DNA of 64,000 nucleotides, taken from the NCBI RefSeq assembly GCF_000182565.1, contig NW_015971539.1, forward strand, positions 576,660 through 640,659. Reading direction: 5' to 3'. Source of the stretch: Spizellomyces punctatus DAOM BR117 (lineage: Eukaryota; Chytridiomycota; Chytridiomycetes; Spizellomycetales; Spizellomycetaceae). Under the pieces are notes generated by a model, which was not told the origin of the DNA, made no database searches, and was given only the letters and a program-made list of their open reading frames with translations. The translations under genes and the position numbers were made by a program. Positions 43,790 to 55,490 of this stretch are shown here, one piece after another; position 1 is the stretch's first letter, and the number at the start of each line of letters is the position of its first letter.

Positions 43790-46700
43790 ATGACGACGCC
43801 CTCCCGCCAAATTGAACAGCAAGGTCCTTCAGGGCTCCCAGAGTTATATAAATATGGCTTTGCCGTGGCAAAGCGCGCAGTCCAAGAGGACAATGCGAAG
43901 CAGTGGACTACCGCATGGGGGCTCTATGAAGACGCAGCGCATGTATGTGCACCTTCGCTTTTGTGAGATAGGCAAGGGGTGACTCGGTGTTCTCGGTCGT
44001 AGACTGTTTTACAACTGCTCCAGCGTAAGTTTACCCTAACGTCACATGTCAAAATCTCTTGGAATTGACGAGTGTCTGTAATAGACGAAAGAGATCCGAA
44101 AAAGATAGCATTACTTCATCTGAAATGGGACGAATATTCGCAAAGGGCAGAAGAGCTGAGTCGTTTGGTTCGTGTTTCAAGAGTGGATGAGTTGCAAACG
44201 GACGGTACGCGCTGATGTTGTTGGCACATACGACTAGAGTCATCGCAATGTCATCTTGTAACCTGCAAGTATGGCTGTAGGCATTGAACAGGTCACTTGC
44301 GATACAGACAACCGCTTTGAGGCAGATGCTGCCCAGATTCCTTTAGAAATCGAAAAAGGTTGAGTAATGGCCACAATAGTTTGACTGTTCTACGATACTG
44401 GGAAATGGGAAGTAAAGCATCCTCCATTTAAGCCGGTAGCCAGGAGAAAGACGACATTACCAATAGAGAGCGATCAGATTTGTCAGGCTCTCAAAGTATG
44501 CTACACATTCGCTTCTCTTGATATAGCTGTCAATGGAAATTCATAGCGCAGGGTTCAGTTGCGTCTCCCCAAGGACATTTAGCGCCATCCGAGATTGAAG
44601 TTCTAAAGAGATCCTCCATCATCAATGGACGATTATATCTGCCATGGATTGCAATGGATGATAAAGAACGGTTTTCCTTTGATGTACCCTTCAAGTAAGC
44701 TCATTTCTCGTTACTCTATGACATACCCTCGTTGAAGCCTGTATCCGTAGAGACCCTCAAGGTCCACTAGTCCTCTCTATGATGCAAAGGGCTGCGTTTG
44801 CAGAATGGAAAAGGGTGAGCGAAATATTCTCAGAACATAGAATGGTCCGGTCCATGTGCGCTGGTGCTATTGTACAGGTATGTGCGCGCTATCAATTACT
44901 TGGGATGATCCTCCTAATATCCTAGTTGTTTTGTTGAAAGGATCTTGTTACGGACTGCTCATTCGTTGCATCACTCTGCGTCAGCTCGGAATACGAGCGC
45001 AAGTTTAAAAAGCAGGTTGCACTGCCTTCTTATTCGGTTTCATTGACTTAAATTATAATTACTCATGAGCGTGCTCGCTAGCTAATTACAAGCCGTATCT
45101 ATCCGCGAAACAAATCTGGTCAGCCTGTGTACAATCCGAGCGGGAAATATATGGTGAAACTAACTTGGAATGGCGTTCCCAGGAAGGAACGTTAAGTCAC
45201 CCTGTATTCCTTCTAATTGTACCGCTCTTAATGCTGGACTAATTCTATAGGTTGTTGTGGATGACTATTTGCCAGTCGGGAAAGATGGACGATTACTTTG
45301 CACCTTCTCTCTCAATCGGGAAATATGGCCTAGTATCGTTGAAAAAGCCTACCTCAAATTGCAAGGGGGCTACGGCTTCCCAGGATCCAACTCAGGAATA
45401 GACTTACATGCGCTTACAGGTTGGATTCCGGAACATATCTTCATCAAGGATGGGTCATTACCCTCAATGAGCATCTTTCGAAGGCTGCAAGACGGGTATC
45501 AAGCTGGCCATGCCCTGATAACCGTTGCTACTAGCTCGCTTCGCGAGAACAATATTGAGCAATTCGGTTTGATAGCTGGCCATGCTTATGCCGTTCTTGA
45601 TGTGCGAATTGTGCAAGTTGGGGATACACCGTACAACTTATTGCAAATCAAGAACCCATGGCGGTCGATGCAAAGAGAAAGCAAAATATTTACCCAGGAT
45701 CCTTATTTAAGGCAGAAAATTGCGCAAGCTCTGGCAGCAAGTGGTTTAGAAGTTGACGAGAAAACAGATGGTAACTAAAGTATGACGATGATCACTCTCT
45801 TGATTGCAAAATATATGGACGCGTTCGCTCGATAGGAATCTTTTGGATCGACTTTCAAAGCATATGCGACTGGTTTGATACTATCCATATAAACTGGAAT
45901 CCGCATATGTGGGAGCATCGTTTTACGTTACACGCGTAAGTACAGCAGGCCGTTTCAACAAGCTGCGCTGTCATGTCTATCCAAAATAATTCACCTGCAC
46001 TTGAAGGGCTTGGCCAGTTAGCGGCCCTCGGAAGGATATATTTAATTTCGGCAGTAATCCGCAGTTCTCTCTACAAGTTGATGTTTCAAACGAAAATTCA
46101 ACCGCTGTGTGGATTTTGCTTACCAAGCACATCACTGTTACTGTAGGTACCATGATGGTATGCTGTTTACGCTTTGGTTATATGGTGACCTCAAATCAGG
46201 AGGAGAATAGCGATTATATTACACTCCATTTGTATGGTGACTCCGGCGGCGAGAGAGTGTTCTACTCCGGTGAGCCTATGCTGCGAGGAGTCTACGTAAA
46301 CAGTCCGCATGTACTGGTACGATATGCCGTGATATTGAATGTCACCGTTAACTGACAGCTGACTGCCTCCGGGGTATCAGGTTCGATTCAAATCACCGAA
46401 AGGATCTGGTTAGTTTTATCTTTGATAGCATATGCCCAGAATGTACCCAATAATCATTTCTCTTGTATTGGGGATAGCAAAGTATACCATTGTGGTGGGC
46501 AGCATCCCGTACAGCGTGTCCAAACGTTTCCGTTGAATGCCGGTCTTCACTAGCTCTCTCAACACGAGAAGTCATCCCGAACGCTCCAATACACACTCAC
46601 AGTATACGCGATGTCACCATTTCGTATTCAAGAGATTCAAGACACCTATCCATATTCTACTCAGGTATCTTGATCGATGTTTTCCCTCTTTAGAGTTGCT

Positions 46701-47150
46701 GTTATCTCACTATGTGCTCTCTTGCGTAGGTTGTTGGTCATTGGACATCCACAACGGCGGGGGGATCATTGAACCACCCGACTTTTCAACTAAATCCGCG
46801 GTATAAGTTGGTTGCTCTAAAAGAAACTCGAATTTTCATCACCTTAGAAGCACCGAAAGAATACCCTGTCAACGTGAAACTGATCAGGGACGACGTACCC
46901 CTTATCACGGTAACCAAAGAAACTATCGCCTTGAACAGCGGGGATTATCGGAACGGCTTCTGTTATGTGAAGGGAAACGACATCCAAGGTTCGCTATAGG
47001 CGCCAGGTTGTCGGTATTAAGCCTGAAAGTGAAACGATCGTTTTCATTCCAGCAGGAGTATACACTGTAGTGCCGTCTACTTTCCAACCTGGCCAGATTG
47101 GTACCTTCATACTCACGGTGCAGTCTACGGAACAATTGTCCTTTTCATAA
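43790..47150 (+). CDS. CAPN7: Calpain-7 / PalB (Rim13) cysteine protease with MIT domain
   Basis: In ascomycetes PalB/Rim13 cleaves PacC/Rim101 on ESCRT-III during alkaline pH signalling; animal CAPN7 also binds ESCRT-III. The start [12 protein letters not shown] leads into a MIT-like helix pair ([20 protein letters not shown]). The protease core has [18 protein letters not shown] with the catalytic Cys, [39 protein letters not shown], the catalytic His in [17 protein letters not shown] and Asn in LLQIKNPW. The next exon gives [20 protein letters not shown]. Two C2-like domains follow ([45 protein letters not shown]), stop at 47150. More than fifteen introns, the highest density here; exon joins are partly inferred. 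Confidence 0.92.
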
Positions 47151-47733
47151 CGGTGAGGAAGGGGACCGACAATGAGTAGATCCGTGCTGTACATGTCCTC
47201 CATTCTTCCTGCAATGGACACCCAAAAATCGAGATGCACTCTTCTGAATATCAGTGCTGGATCTATAATATTGAGCCAATGTACAATTGAAGCACGCTCA
47301 ATTGGATCGAAGAGACATAGCCTTGGAGACAGGAATTTGAGATTGAGGATGAGCAGACAAAAGAACTAAGTCATTGAATCTTCTCTTCCTTGAAATCAAA
47401 CACCGTTCTTTCCAGGCCTCTGTCGTCAAGCATCCTAAGATGTTGTAATGAATTCATCTGTAACGCTAAGCGGCGACAATTGGGAAACTATAGCAATAAG
47501 AGGCTGGTATTTGGTATACCAATAAAATATGTATAAATCAAACCACTGTGGTAAAAACATCAATACCAGTTATCTTACGGAATACCCTAATATGCGGTTG
47601 GTTGATTATGTCAGTCACTGCATTTGCTGACCGTTTTCCTCCTCAGTGCTCCCAAATCAAGGTTCCTGAACTTTGTCGTATACCAAGGCTCCGGACCATT
47701 TCGCACACTTACCAAGTACGCTTCATATAACAC
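47151..47733. other. Spacer between CAPN7 and the homeodomain-like copy
   Basis: About 580 bases. A short plus-strand ORF (MSVTAFADRFPPQCSQI, near 47610) could be an upstream exon of the homeodomain-like copy, but nothing supports it beyond position. No other feature is recognised. Confidence 0.4.
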
Positions 47734-48173
47734 ATGTCCAACTGTAATACTGAGGAGAACGGGAATGTTGTATCCACGGAGGAGAGCTCTGAGGTGCCGG
47801 TCCAGCCAGCAGCAATCGGTCAGCAAGAACAGCCCAGTGCTAGGCGAGGACGTCCTCCTCCCCTTCCTATGTGGATCTCTTTCAGTGGTATTATCAGCAT
47901 CGCGCTAATCCTTACCCAAGTGAGGCCAAGAAAGAAGAGTTATGCAACGAGACCGGATTAAACGCAAAACAGCTTAATGATTGGTTCATTAATGGAATGG
48001 ATGATGCCCTTCCCCTTGGCTTGCATTATTTCGATTATGGATTTAACCTCCATAACTTCATAGCGCGACGACGGTACCACATCCCGCGCGCAGGGGCCTC
48101 ACCGTACCACCTGGGTGGCCGGGTCACCCTAATCGAGAACTCAAGCACCAATGATCCTAGTAGAGATACATAA
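47734..48173 (+). pseudogene. Second TALE homeodomain copy, partial, with an unspliceable exonised intron
   Basis: Bases 47878-48083 are nearly identical to the homeodomain of the intact gene at 53061-53859, in inverted orientation. The homeodomain reads WYYQHRANPYPSEAKKEELC and NETGLNAKQLNDWFIN, then 23 extra residues, then ARRRYHIPRAG. Those 23 codons (47995-48063) are the intron of the intact gene. Its GT donor is GA here, and one base has been lost, so 70 nt became 69 and the frame stays open. The large N-terminal domain of the intact gene is missing. A leader MSNCNTEENGNVVSTEE is in another frame and would need an intron (for example about 47794-47843, GTGCCG...TAG). It could be a decayed duplicate, a cassette, or an expressed variant. 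Confidence 0.6.
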
Positions 48174-48486
48174 ACGGTTCATGATACAATCTGACCGTGG
48201 ATGCATGTATACCATTCTCAGTGCAATGCTCATTATGTATTCGTTATTTCAATTGATTACTTTGTCGTTTGAGTAGTTGATACAAACATGTAATGCCTGG
48301 TTTTTTGACATCTTGATGACCACGTAGCAGGCTGGGATGTATACAGGGCCAAGCCAACTCGTAAGACAGGGACAGCTCCCCATATGCTACCGGTATGACT
48401 CGTTTCCCAATACCTATAAAATGTATTTATGAACCATACTGCCGACATTCAAAGAAAACCTATCCCTCTTCCAACATGCAAAGGCC
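48174..48486. other. Spacer, homeodomain-like copy / isocitrate lyase (convergent)
   Basis: 313 bases between two convergent coding regions; AT-rich, presumably 3' UTRs. No element recognised. Confidence 0.4.
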
Positions 48487-50373
48487 CTAGTGGGAGCCAA
48501 ACTGGGACTCTGTTACACCTTTACCCATTGCAGCCGTTGCGGTAACACCCCCAGAAACCGTTTTAACTAGAATACCACACTGTTAGCATCCAACACAAAT
48601 TACCAGTACATAGAACAGCACTCACTCAAATTATCGTAATATTCAGCACCAGACCACTTTTGATGTGAAAGAGTTTCCACCGAATTGAGGCGCTCCTGAC
48701 GCTGGATACCTTCGACATACGCAAGCATACCACGCTTTGAATAGTCGCGAGCGAAGAGGTCAGTAATCAAAGCATCAGAGTGGAACTGGAGAAAACAAAG
48801 TCAGCATATGTATGGGGGGCACTACGGAAATATTATGGGAGCATCTTACCCCAGCCAAGGTGATGAATTGCCACGCGAAGCCCAACTTGGCAATATCACC
48901 AATAAAGCTCGAGATTTGAGCGTCAGACATTCCGGCTGCATCCCAGTTGAACGAGGGGGAGAGATTGTAGGCAAGCATCTGCTCCGGATGCACCTTGCGA
49001 ACCCCATTAGCGAACTCTTCAGCTTGAGAATAGATAGGTTTCTTGGTCTCCATCCAAATCAGATCGGCGTACGGTGCGTAAGCGATACCCCTGTTGATAC
49101 ACGCAGGTGTGCCACCTTGGTATCTGAAGTATCCTTCGCGCACACGAGGAGCATTCCAGCACCAGAACGGATCAACGCCGTAGGATTTCGCCAAAGCACG
49201 CGCCTCAGCATTCGAAAGCTTTCCAACCTTACTCAGGAAATCAGAAATGCGCCCATCCTTGCCAGCAGCCTTTAGTGCATCCACCACGGCTTCAGAGTAA
49301 AGCTTGACGTTGGCGTCGGCCATCCACTGATCTTCAACGGCCTGAAGCGCCTCTCCAGTTTTGCCACTACTTTCGGCGGCATTCATTACGTCCACGAGTG
49401 GCGAAAGATTGGGGTTTGTGCTCCCAAGAATAAAAGCGTGATCACGACGATCAATGTTGGATGTGATGAGAGTTGCAGCTTCAGCGTCGGTACGTGCAAC
49501 AACAATATTTTCTACTCCCATGATATCAAACTGTAGTCGGACAGCCACCAGACGGTTAATGTGCTCAGAGATGGGAACTAAGACTTTGCCCGCCATGTGA
49601 CCGCATTTCTTTGTCCCAGCAGCTTGGTCCTCCAGATGAATACCGGCAGCACCTCGCTCCACAAACATCTTAGCCAACTTCATGTTCGCAGTGATACCAC
49701 CGTGTCCCGTGTCTGCATCTGCAATGATAGGTCGCAAGAAGTCAATGTGCTTCGACTTGGAACGTTCCGAAAGGGGGAGGGAGAGGCGGTCCTCCCGTTG
49801 TTTGCGGTCATGGAACAGCTGAGCAAAAAACAAATGCTCAACCTTGTTCGGTACGGTATCCTAAAGACGAGAGGGAGACATCAGATTTAAAGTCTTAACA
49901 ACACATTGTAAGGTGGAATGAATGTGTTCGTACCATTGGGTAGTCTGCCAAATCAGGTCCTGGCTCATTAGAGGTAGAGGCCGTGGAGGAGCATTGCCAC
50001 CCAGAGACGTAAATCGTGTCAAGGTATTTTGCCATCTGTGCAACTTGCACAGGATCCAAAGCACCATAGGTAAAAGACGCAGTCTTGTTGGCTTTGTGTT
50101 CTTGAAGGAGCTTCCACAGTTTTTTTGCCTGAATATCAGAAGCAAACTGTTGCTTTAGAGTTCCCCTCTTCTTCGCCACTGTGAACGAGTCATAGTTGGT
50201 CTCACGGCCGATGCAGGCACCTCAGAAAAACAATGGTAACCACACTTACCATCTTCAGCAGTGTAAGGACGACGGATCAGCCGGAAGCGGTCTGATTGCC
50301 ACCAAGATTTGATGTCCTTCACTTCCTGTTCAAAGAGGCGCTGTTCCTCGGCGAGAAAGGCGGAGGACGACAT
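48487..50373 (-). CDS. ICL1: Isocitrate lyase
   Basis: Glyoxylate-cycle enzyme splitting isocitrate to succinate and glyoxylate, essential for growth on acetate or fatty acids. The start [20 protein letters not shown] is followed by [19 protein letters not shown]. Conserved blocks are [51 protein letters not shown], the catalytic [31 protein letters not shown] and LIWMETKKP. The eukaryotic insertion domain is present ([18 protein letters not shown]). The last exon ends [16 protein letters not shown], with no SKL-type peroxisomal signal. Four introns. It is head-to-head with ATP1. Confidence 0.96.
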
Positions 50374-50646
50374 GATGCTTCGTGTGGAAATTGCAAAGAG
50401 GATGGGTGGATGCTGTGTTTACTTTTGAAGGGAAAGTGTTGACTGCGTTGCTTTTAAATCAAATCTTAAATCGATCTTGTTCACGTGTTCAGATGGCGGA
50501 CTCGGCCGGAACCGGCCGGAAACGGGCGGAACCGGAGTTTTCAGATTGGATCCGGAACTGCGCCACTCGCGCCTCCCCATTTTTCTATGCACCTCTATCG
50601 CCAGCTCCAATTCACTTGCGATTCACAAGTGCATCTCATCCCAATC
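50374..50646. promoter_or_regulatory. Bidirectional promoter with E-box, isocitrate lyase / ATP1
   Basis: 273 bases between divergent ATGs. CACGTG at 50482-50487; a repeated CGGAACCGG(C/A)-type sequence occurs at about 50505-50535. Confidence 0.5.
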
Positions 50647-52767
<2,121 letters not shown>

Positions 52768-53060
52768 TATGCTTCCTCTGTGGGCATCCCTTTATAGATG
52801 TCCATGATACATATTTACCCGGAACATATCATTTTGTTGAGAAGGTTTGGATCTCGGCAGAATATACCTGCATATGCGTTCGAGATCGGCTGCACCAAAG
52901 CGACCTCTTTCCTGTAGACTTTCAATTATATGCATTTTCTACCAGAAAAGTGTGCAGTTTCCAGCGCACAAGTCAAAACTACAGAGTCATTGTAATACTG
53001 CAGTGAATGCCCTGCAAAGAGTACCACTTGGAACAATTATTGCAACTGCAGGCTAAGCTA
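52768..53060. other. Convergent spacer, ATP1 / TALE homeodomain gene
   Basis: 293 bases between two stops, presumably 3' UTRs. Nothing else recognised. Confidence 0.4.
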
Positions 53061-53859
53061 CTATGAAGTGGCATCCATTGTGCCTTGTCTGGGAATGCGG
53101 TACCGTCGTCGCGCTATGAAGTTCATGGAGATTAGTTTTATGATCGATACAGTGCAAGCTAAGAGGAAGGGCAGCATCCATACCATTAATGAACCAATCA
53201 TTAAGCTGTTTTGCGTTTAATTCGGTCTCGTTGCATAACTCTTCTTTCTCGGCCTCACTTGGGTAAGGGTTAGCGCGATGCTGATAATACCACTGAAATA
53301 GTATTTGGGTTTTCCACGGAGGATGGTTGGGACGTTTCGGTCGACCGCTCTCGCTGACCGACCGCTGTTGACCAGACGATCCTTCCATTTGGCGTCCACG
53401 TGCTTCTGGTTCTTCCTGAGTTCCAAGTCCTTTGACGGGTAATCCCTCTGTATCATGAAATTCTGTGAGGGAGCTGCTTTCCACCGACTTGGAACGGCGC
53501 GAAAGAGGTGACGTGCGCTTTCGCTTCAGGTCAGAATTAACGAAAAAGGTGTCCATTTCGTCGCACAAACGATCGAGCGTGCGCTCGAAATCATTATCAT
53601 TTTGGGCTATCGAACGATACAACGCAATTTGTTGTCTAGATGCCACTGCAATTACAGACAAGATAAAGTGATCCAGGCTGTCGCGCGAGCGCCGCGAGCG
53701 GTCGATATGCCTCTTATTTGCTTTCAGGAGGTTAGTGACCAGGTCAAGACGTTCGGGAATGTCATCCGGCGTTAAGGAATTTATAGCAGTATCTCGCAAT
53801 GTCAAAAGGCGGTCCGCTACAGGAAAGAGTGGATGCTCCTCTGCTTCGACGATCTCCAT
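53061..53859 (-). CDS. TALE homeodomain protein, mating-type HD1-like
   Basis: Two exons (53859-53184 and 53113-53061) encode 242 residues. The homeodomain, about 172-232, has the three-residue loop extension typical of TALE proteins (WYYQHRANPYPSEAEKEELC), then NETELNAKQLNDWFIN, and after the 70-nt intron ARRRYRIPRQGTMDATS. Splicing is essential: unspliced, the frame runs on without the ARRR of helix 3. Residues 1-95 form a helical domain (VADRLLTLRDTAINSLTPDD, LVTNLLKANKRHIDRSRRSR) resembling dimerisation regions of fungal HD mating-type proteins. A basic segment (DLKRKRTSPLSRRSKS) could be a nuclear signal. The ATG at 53859 is the first good one; a GTG-initiated extension exists. Divergent from the HMG-box gene. 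Confidence 0.82.
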
Positions 53860-54134
53860 GAAGGGCAATTTTTGGCAGAAAGTGAAGTTTGACAGGGACC
53901 GTAGGAAGTCCCAGCTACGTTTGGCGTGTGTGGTACCAGCACGTGCCCCGTGTGCCACATGTCCCTGTCGTGATTACATGATACGCATCTTCCTGCGCGC
54001 TCAGAGGATGTCCTAGATCAACCACTCCATTTTTTGAGGTACTGGAGACCGAGTCCTATCTCGCCACAGAGTGAACCCACAGTGCGGCGCATGCGTGCCT
54101 GCTGACCATCAGAAAGTCGTTCACAGTTACGGGC
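53860..54134. promoter_or_regulatory. Shared promoter of the homeodomain and HMG-box genes
   Basis: 275 bases between divergent ATGs, with CACGTG at 53940-53945. The layout, two divergent transcription-factor genes around a short shared promoter, resembles mating-type loci. Confidence 0.55.
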
Positions 54135-55043
54135 ATGAGTGAAACTCCGCTACAGTTTGCGTCCCCTCCGGCGTTAGCTTCGTTCGCTTCGGTTCCTGAA
54201 CGTGCATCTTTTCCTGGATCGTACGTTTTGGTTCCGCAAGAATATCTTCCACTGATGGTAGAGCATTTTCCTTCCCCCTTCTTTAGCTGCGTAAAGGATG
54301 TCTACGCAGCTGGACCAGTTGTGCCTCAGACAATTTTGACGGAAACTCCTCTCAAGTCGTCAAAGAGTCAGATGGAAGCCTTTGCCTCTATAGTAGCGCC
54401 AGTTGATATTAGCCTTAACAGTATGACGAACCAAATTGATTCAGGTGGAGGTGGACCTGGTGACAATGCAAGCAACCATCCAAAACCGCAGCTTTCATTA
54501 GAGCTCGGGAACAGCTCAGGTGTCAACAGAACCAAGAGTAAACCTAGGGCCGGACCATCACACAAACCAGAGGCACTGAACAAGAGGTGGCGCACCCCCC
54601 GGCCACTGAACCCCTTCATCATATATCGGCGTGAAAAGCATACGTACATTCTGGCTAGAAATCACGGAATACCAAATAACGAAATTTCCAAATTGGTAGG
54701 CCAGATGTGGGCCAACGAGCCGGAGTCGGTCAAATCCGTGTATCGTCAGCGCAGTGAAGAAGAGAAGCGAATACATCAATTGAAGCACCCTGGCTACAGA
54801 TTTGCTCCAAGAAAACACAAACCGAAGCGGCCAAAGAAGTCAATTTCATGCCAAGAGTTTAAAGACCGACCCGCTGGACATCAAAATTTAAGAGCAAGTC
54901 GTGCTCACTCAAATGAAGATAGCGTGGAAGAGAACACGAGCTCATTGTCGGCAGACTTCATCCATCCGATACTGCCATCCCATCAATGTGTTTATGCTTA
55001 CCACCCCTCTCAGCTGCAAGCTACAGTCCCTTTCGAGACGTAG
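54135..55043 (+). CDS. MATA-type HMG-box transcription factor
   Basis: Single-exon gene of 302 residues, unlike its intron-rich neighbours. The HMG box spans about 152-225: RTPRPLNPFIIYRREKHTYI, LARNHGIPNNEISKLVGQMW, ANEPESVKSVYRQRSEEEKR, IHQLKHPGYRFAPRKHKPKR PKK. RPLNPFIIYR, IS..VG.MW and KHPGY.(F/Y).PR are hallmarks of the MATA_HMG class, which includes ascomycete MAT1-2-1, zygomycete SexM/SexP and fungal Ste11-like regulators; these bind DNA specifically. The N-terminus (MSETPLQFASPPALASFASV) is Pro/Ser-rich, and a GGGGPGDN linker is followed by Pro/Lys residues. Role in sex determination is inferred from class and from the adjacent homeodomain gene. Confidence 0.88.
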   Translation: MSETPLQFASPPALASFASVPERASFPGSYVLVPQEYLPLMVEHFPSPFFSCVKDVYAAGPVVPQTILTETPLKSSKSQMEAFASIVAPVDISLNSMTNQIDSGGGGPGDNASNHPKPQLSLELGNSSGVNRTKSKPRAGPSHKPEALNKRWRTPRPLNPFIIYRREKHTYILARNHGIPNNEISKLVGQMWANEPESVKSVYRQRSEEEKRIHQLKHPGYRFAPRKHKPKRPKKSISCQEFKDRPAGHQNLRASRAHSNEDSVEENTSSLSADFIHPILPSHQCVYAYHPSQLQATVPFET

Positions 55044-55490
55044 AATGATGGAGGTAACGTCCTCATCGGCCCACTGGTGAGTATGCATATACACGGGCTT
55101 CATGCGCTCTTGCTGGCTGAAATAACGCCGAGACAGTGGCACTCATATCGTCTATTCAGAGAGGGGCACAAGCGGTCACCCTTCTTGAGCAGCGAAGCAC
55201 AGCAAATATTTTCTGAGAGATTGCCCACAGAAAGATACTGCTAGGTTTCTGTAGTTTTCTGCCCGATTTACTGGGAGCCATGGTGAAGCCAAATGTACAT
55301 TGTTTGTGAGCACGGGAGGAATGGTGGAAGCAGGAGAAGATACACTGATCCGTGCAAGCGATTTGTAAACCTTATCGTAAATGCCAAGGTGCAAACCATG
55401 TCATGTTTAGTTTATGAAAAAACTCATTGCAAATATTGTTTACACAGCAATTGCTCGCATTGCCATCCTGCCCAGGTTATTTTGAGACTC
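55044..55490. other. Convergent spacer, HMG-box gene / RRM gene
   Basis: About 450 bases with only short ORFs; no recognised element. Presumably 3' UTRs. Confidence 0.4.

Noticed and set aside
53053-53958. Unspliced 301-codon version of the homeodomain gene
   Set aside because: Reading through replaces ARRR in helix 3 with unrelated residues. A canonical GTATGG...CATAG intron restores WFINARRRYRIPR, so the spliced form is preferred; the extra N-terminal residues begin with GTG.
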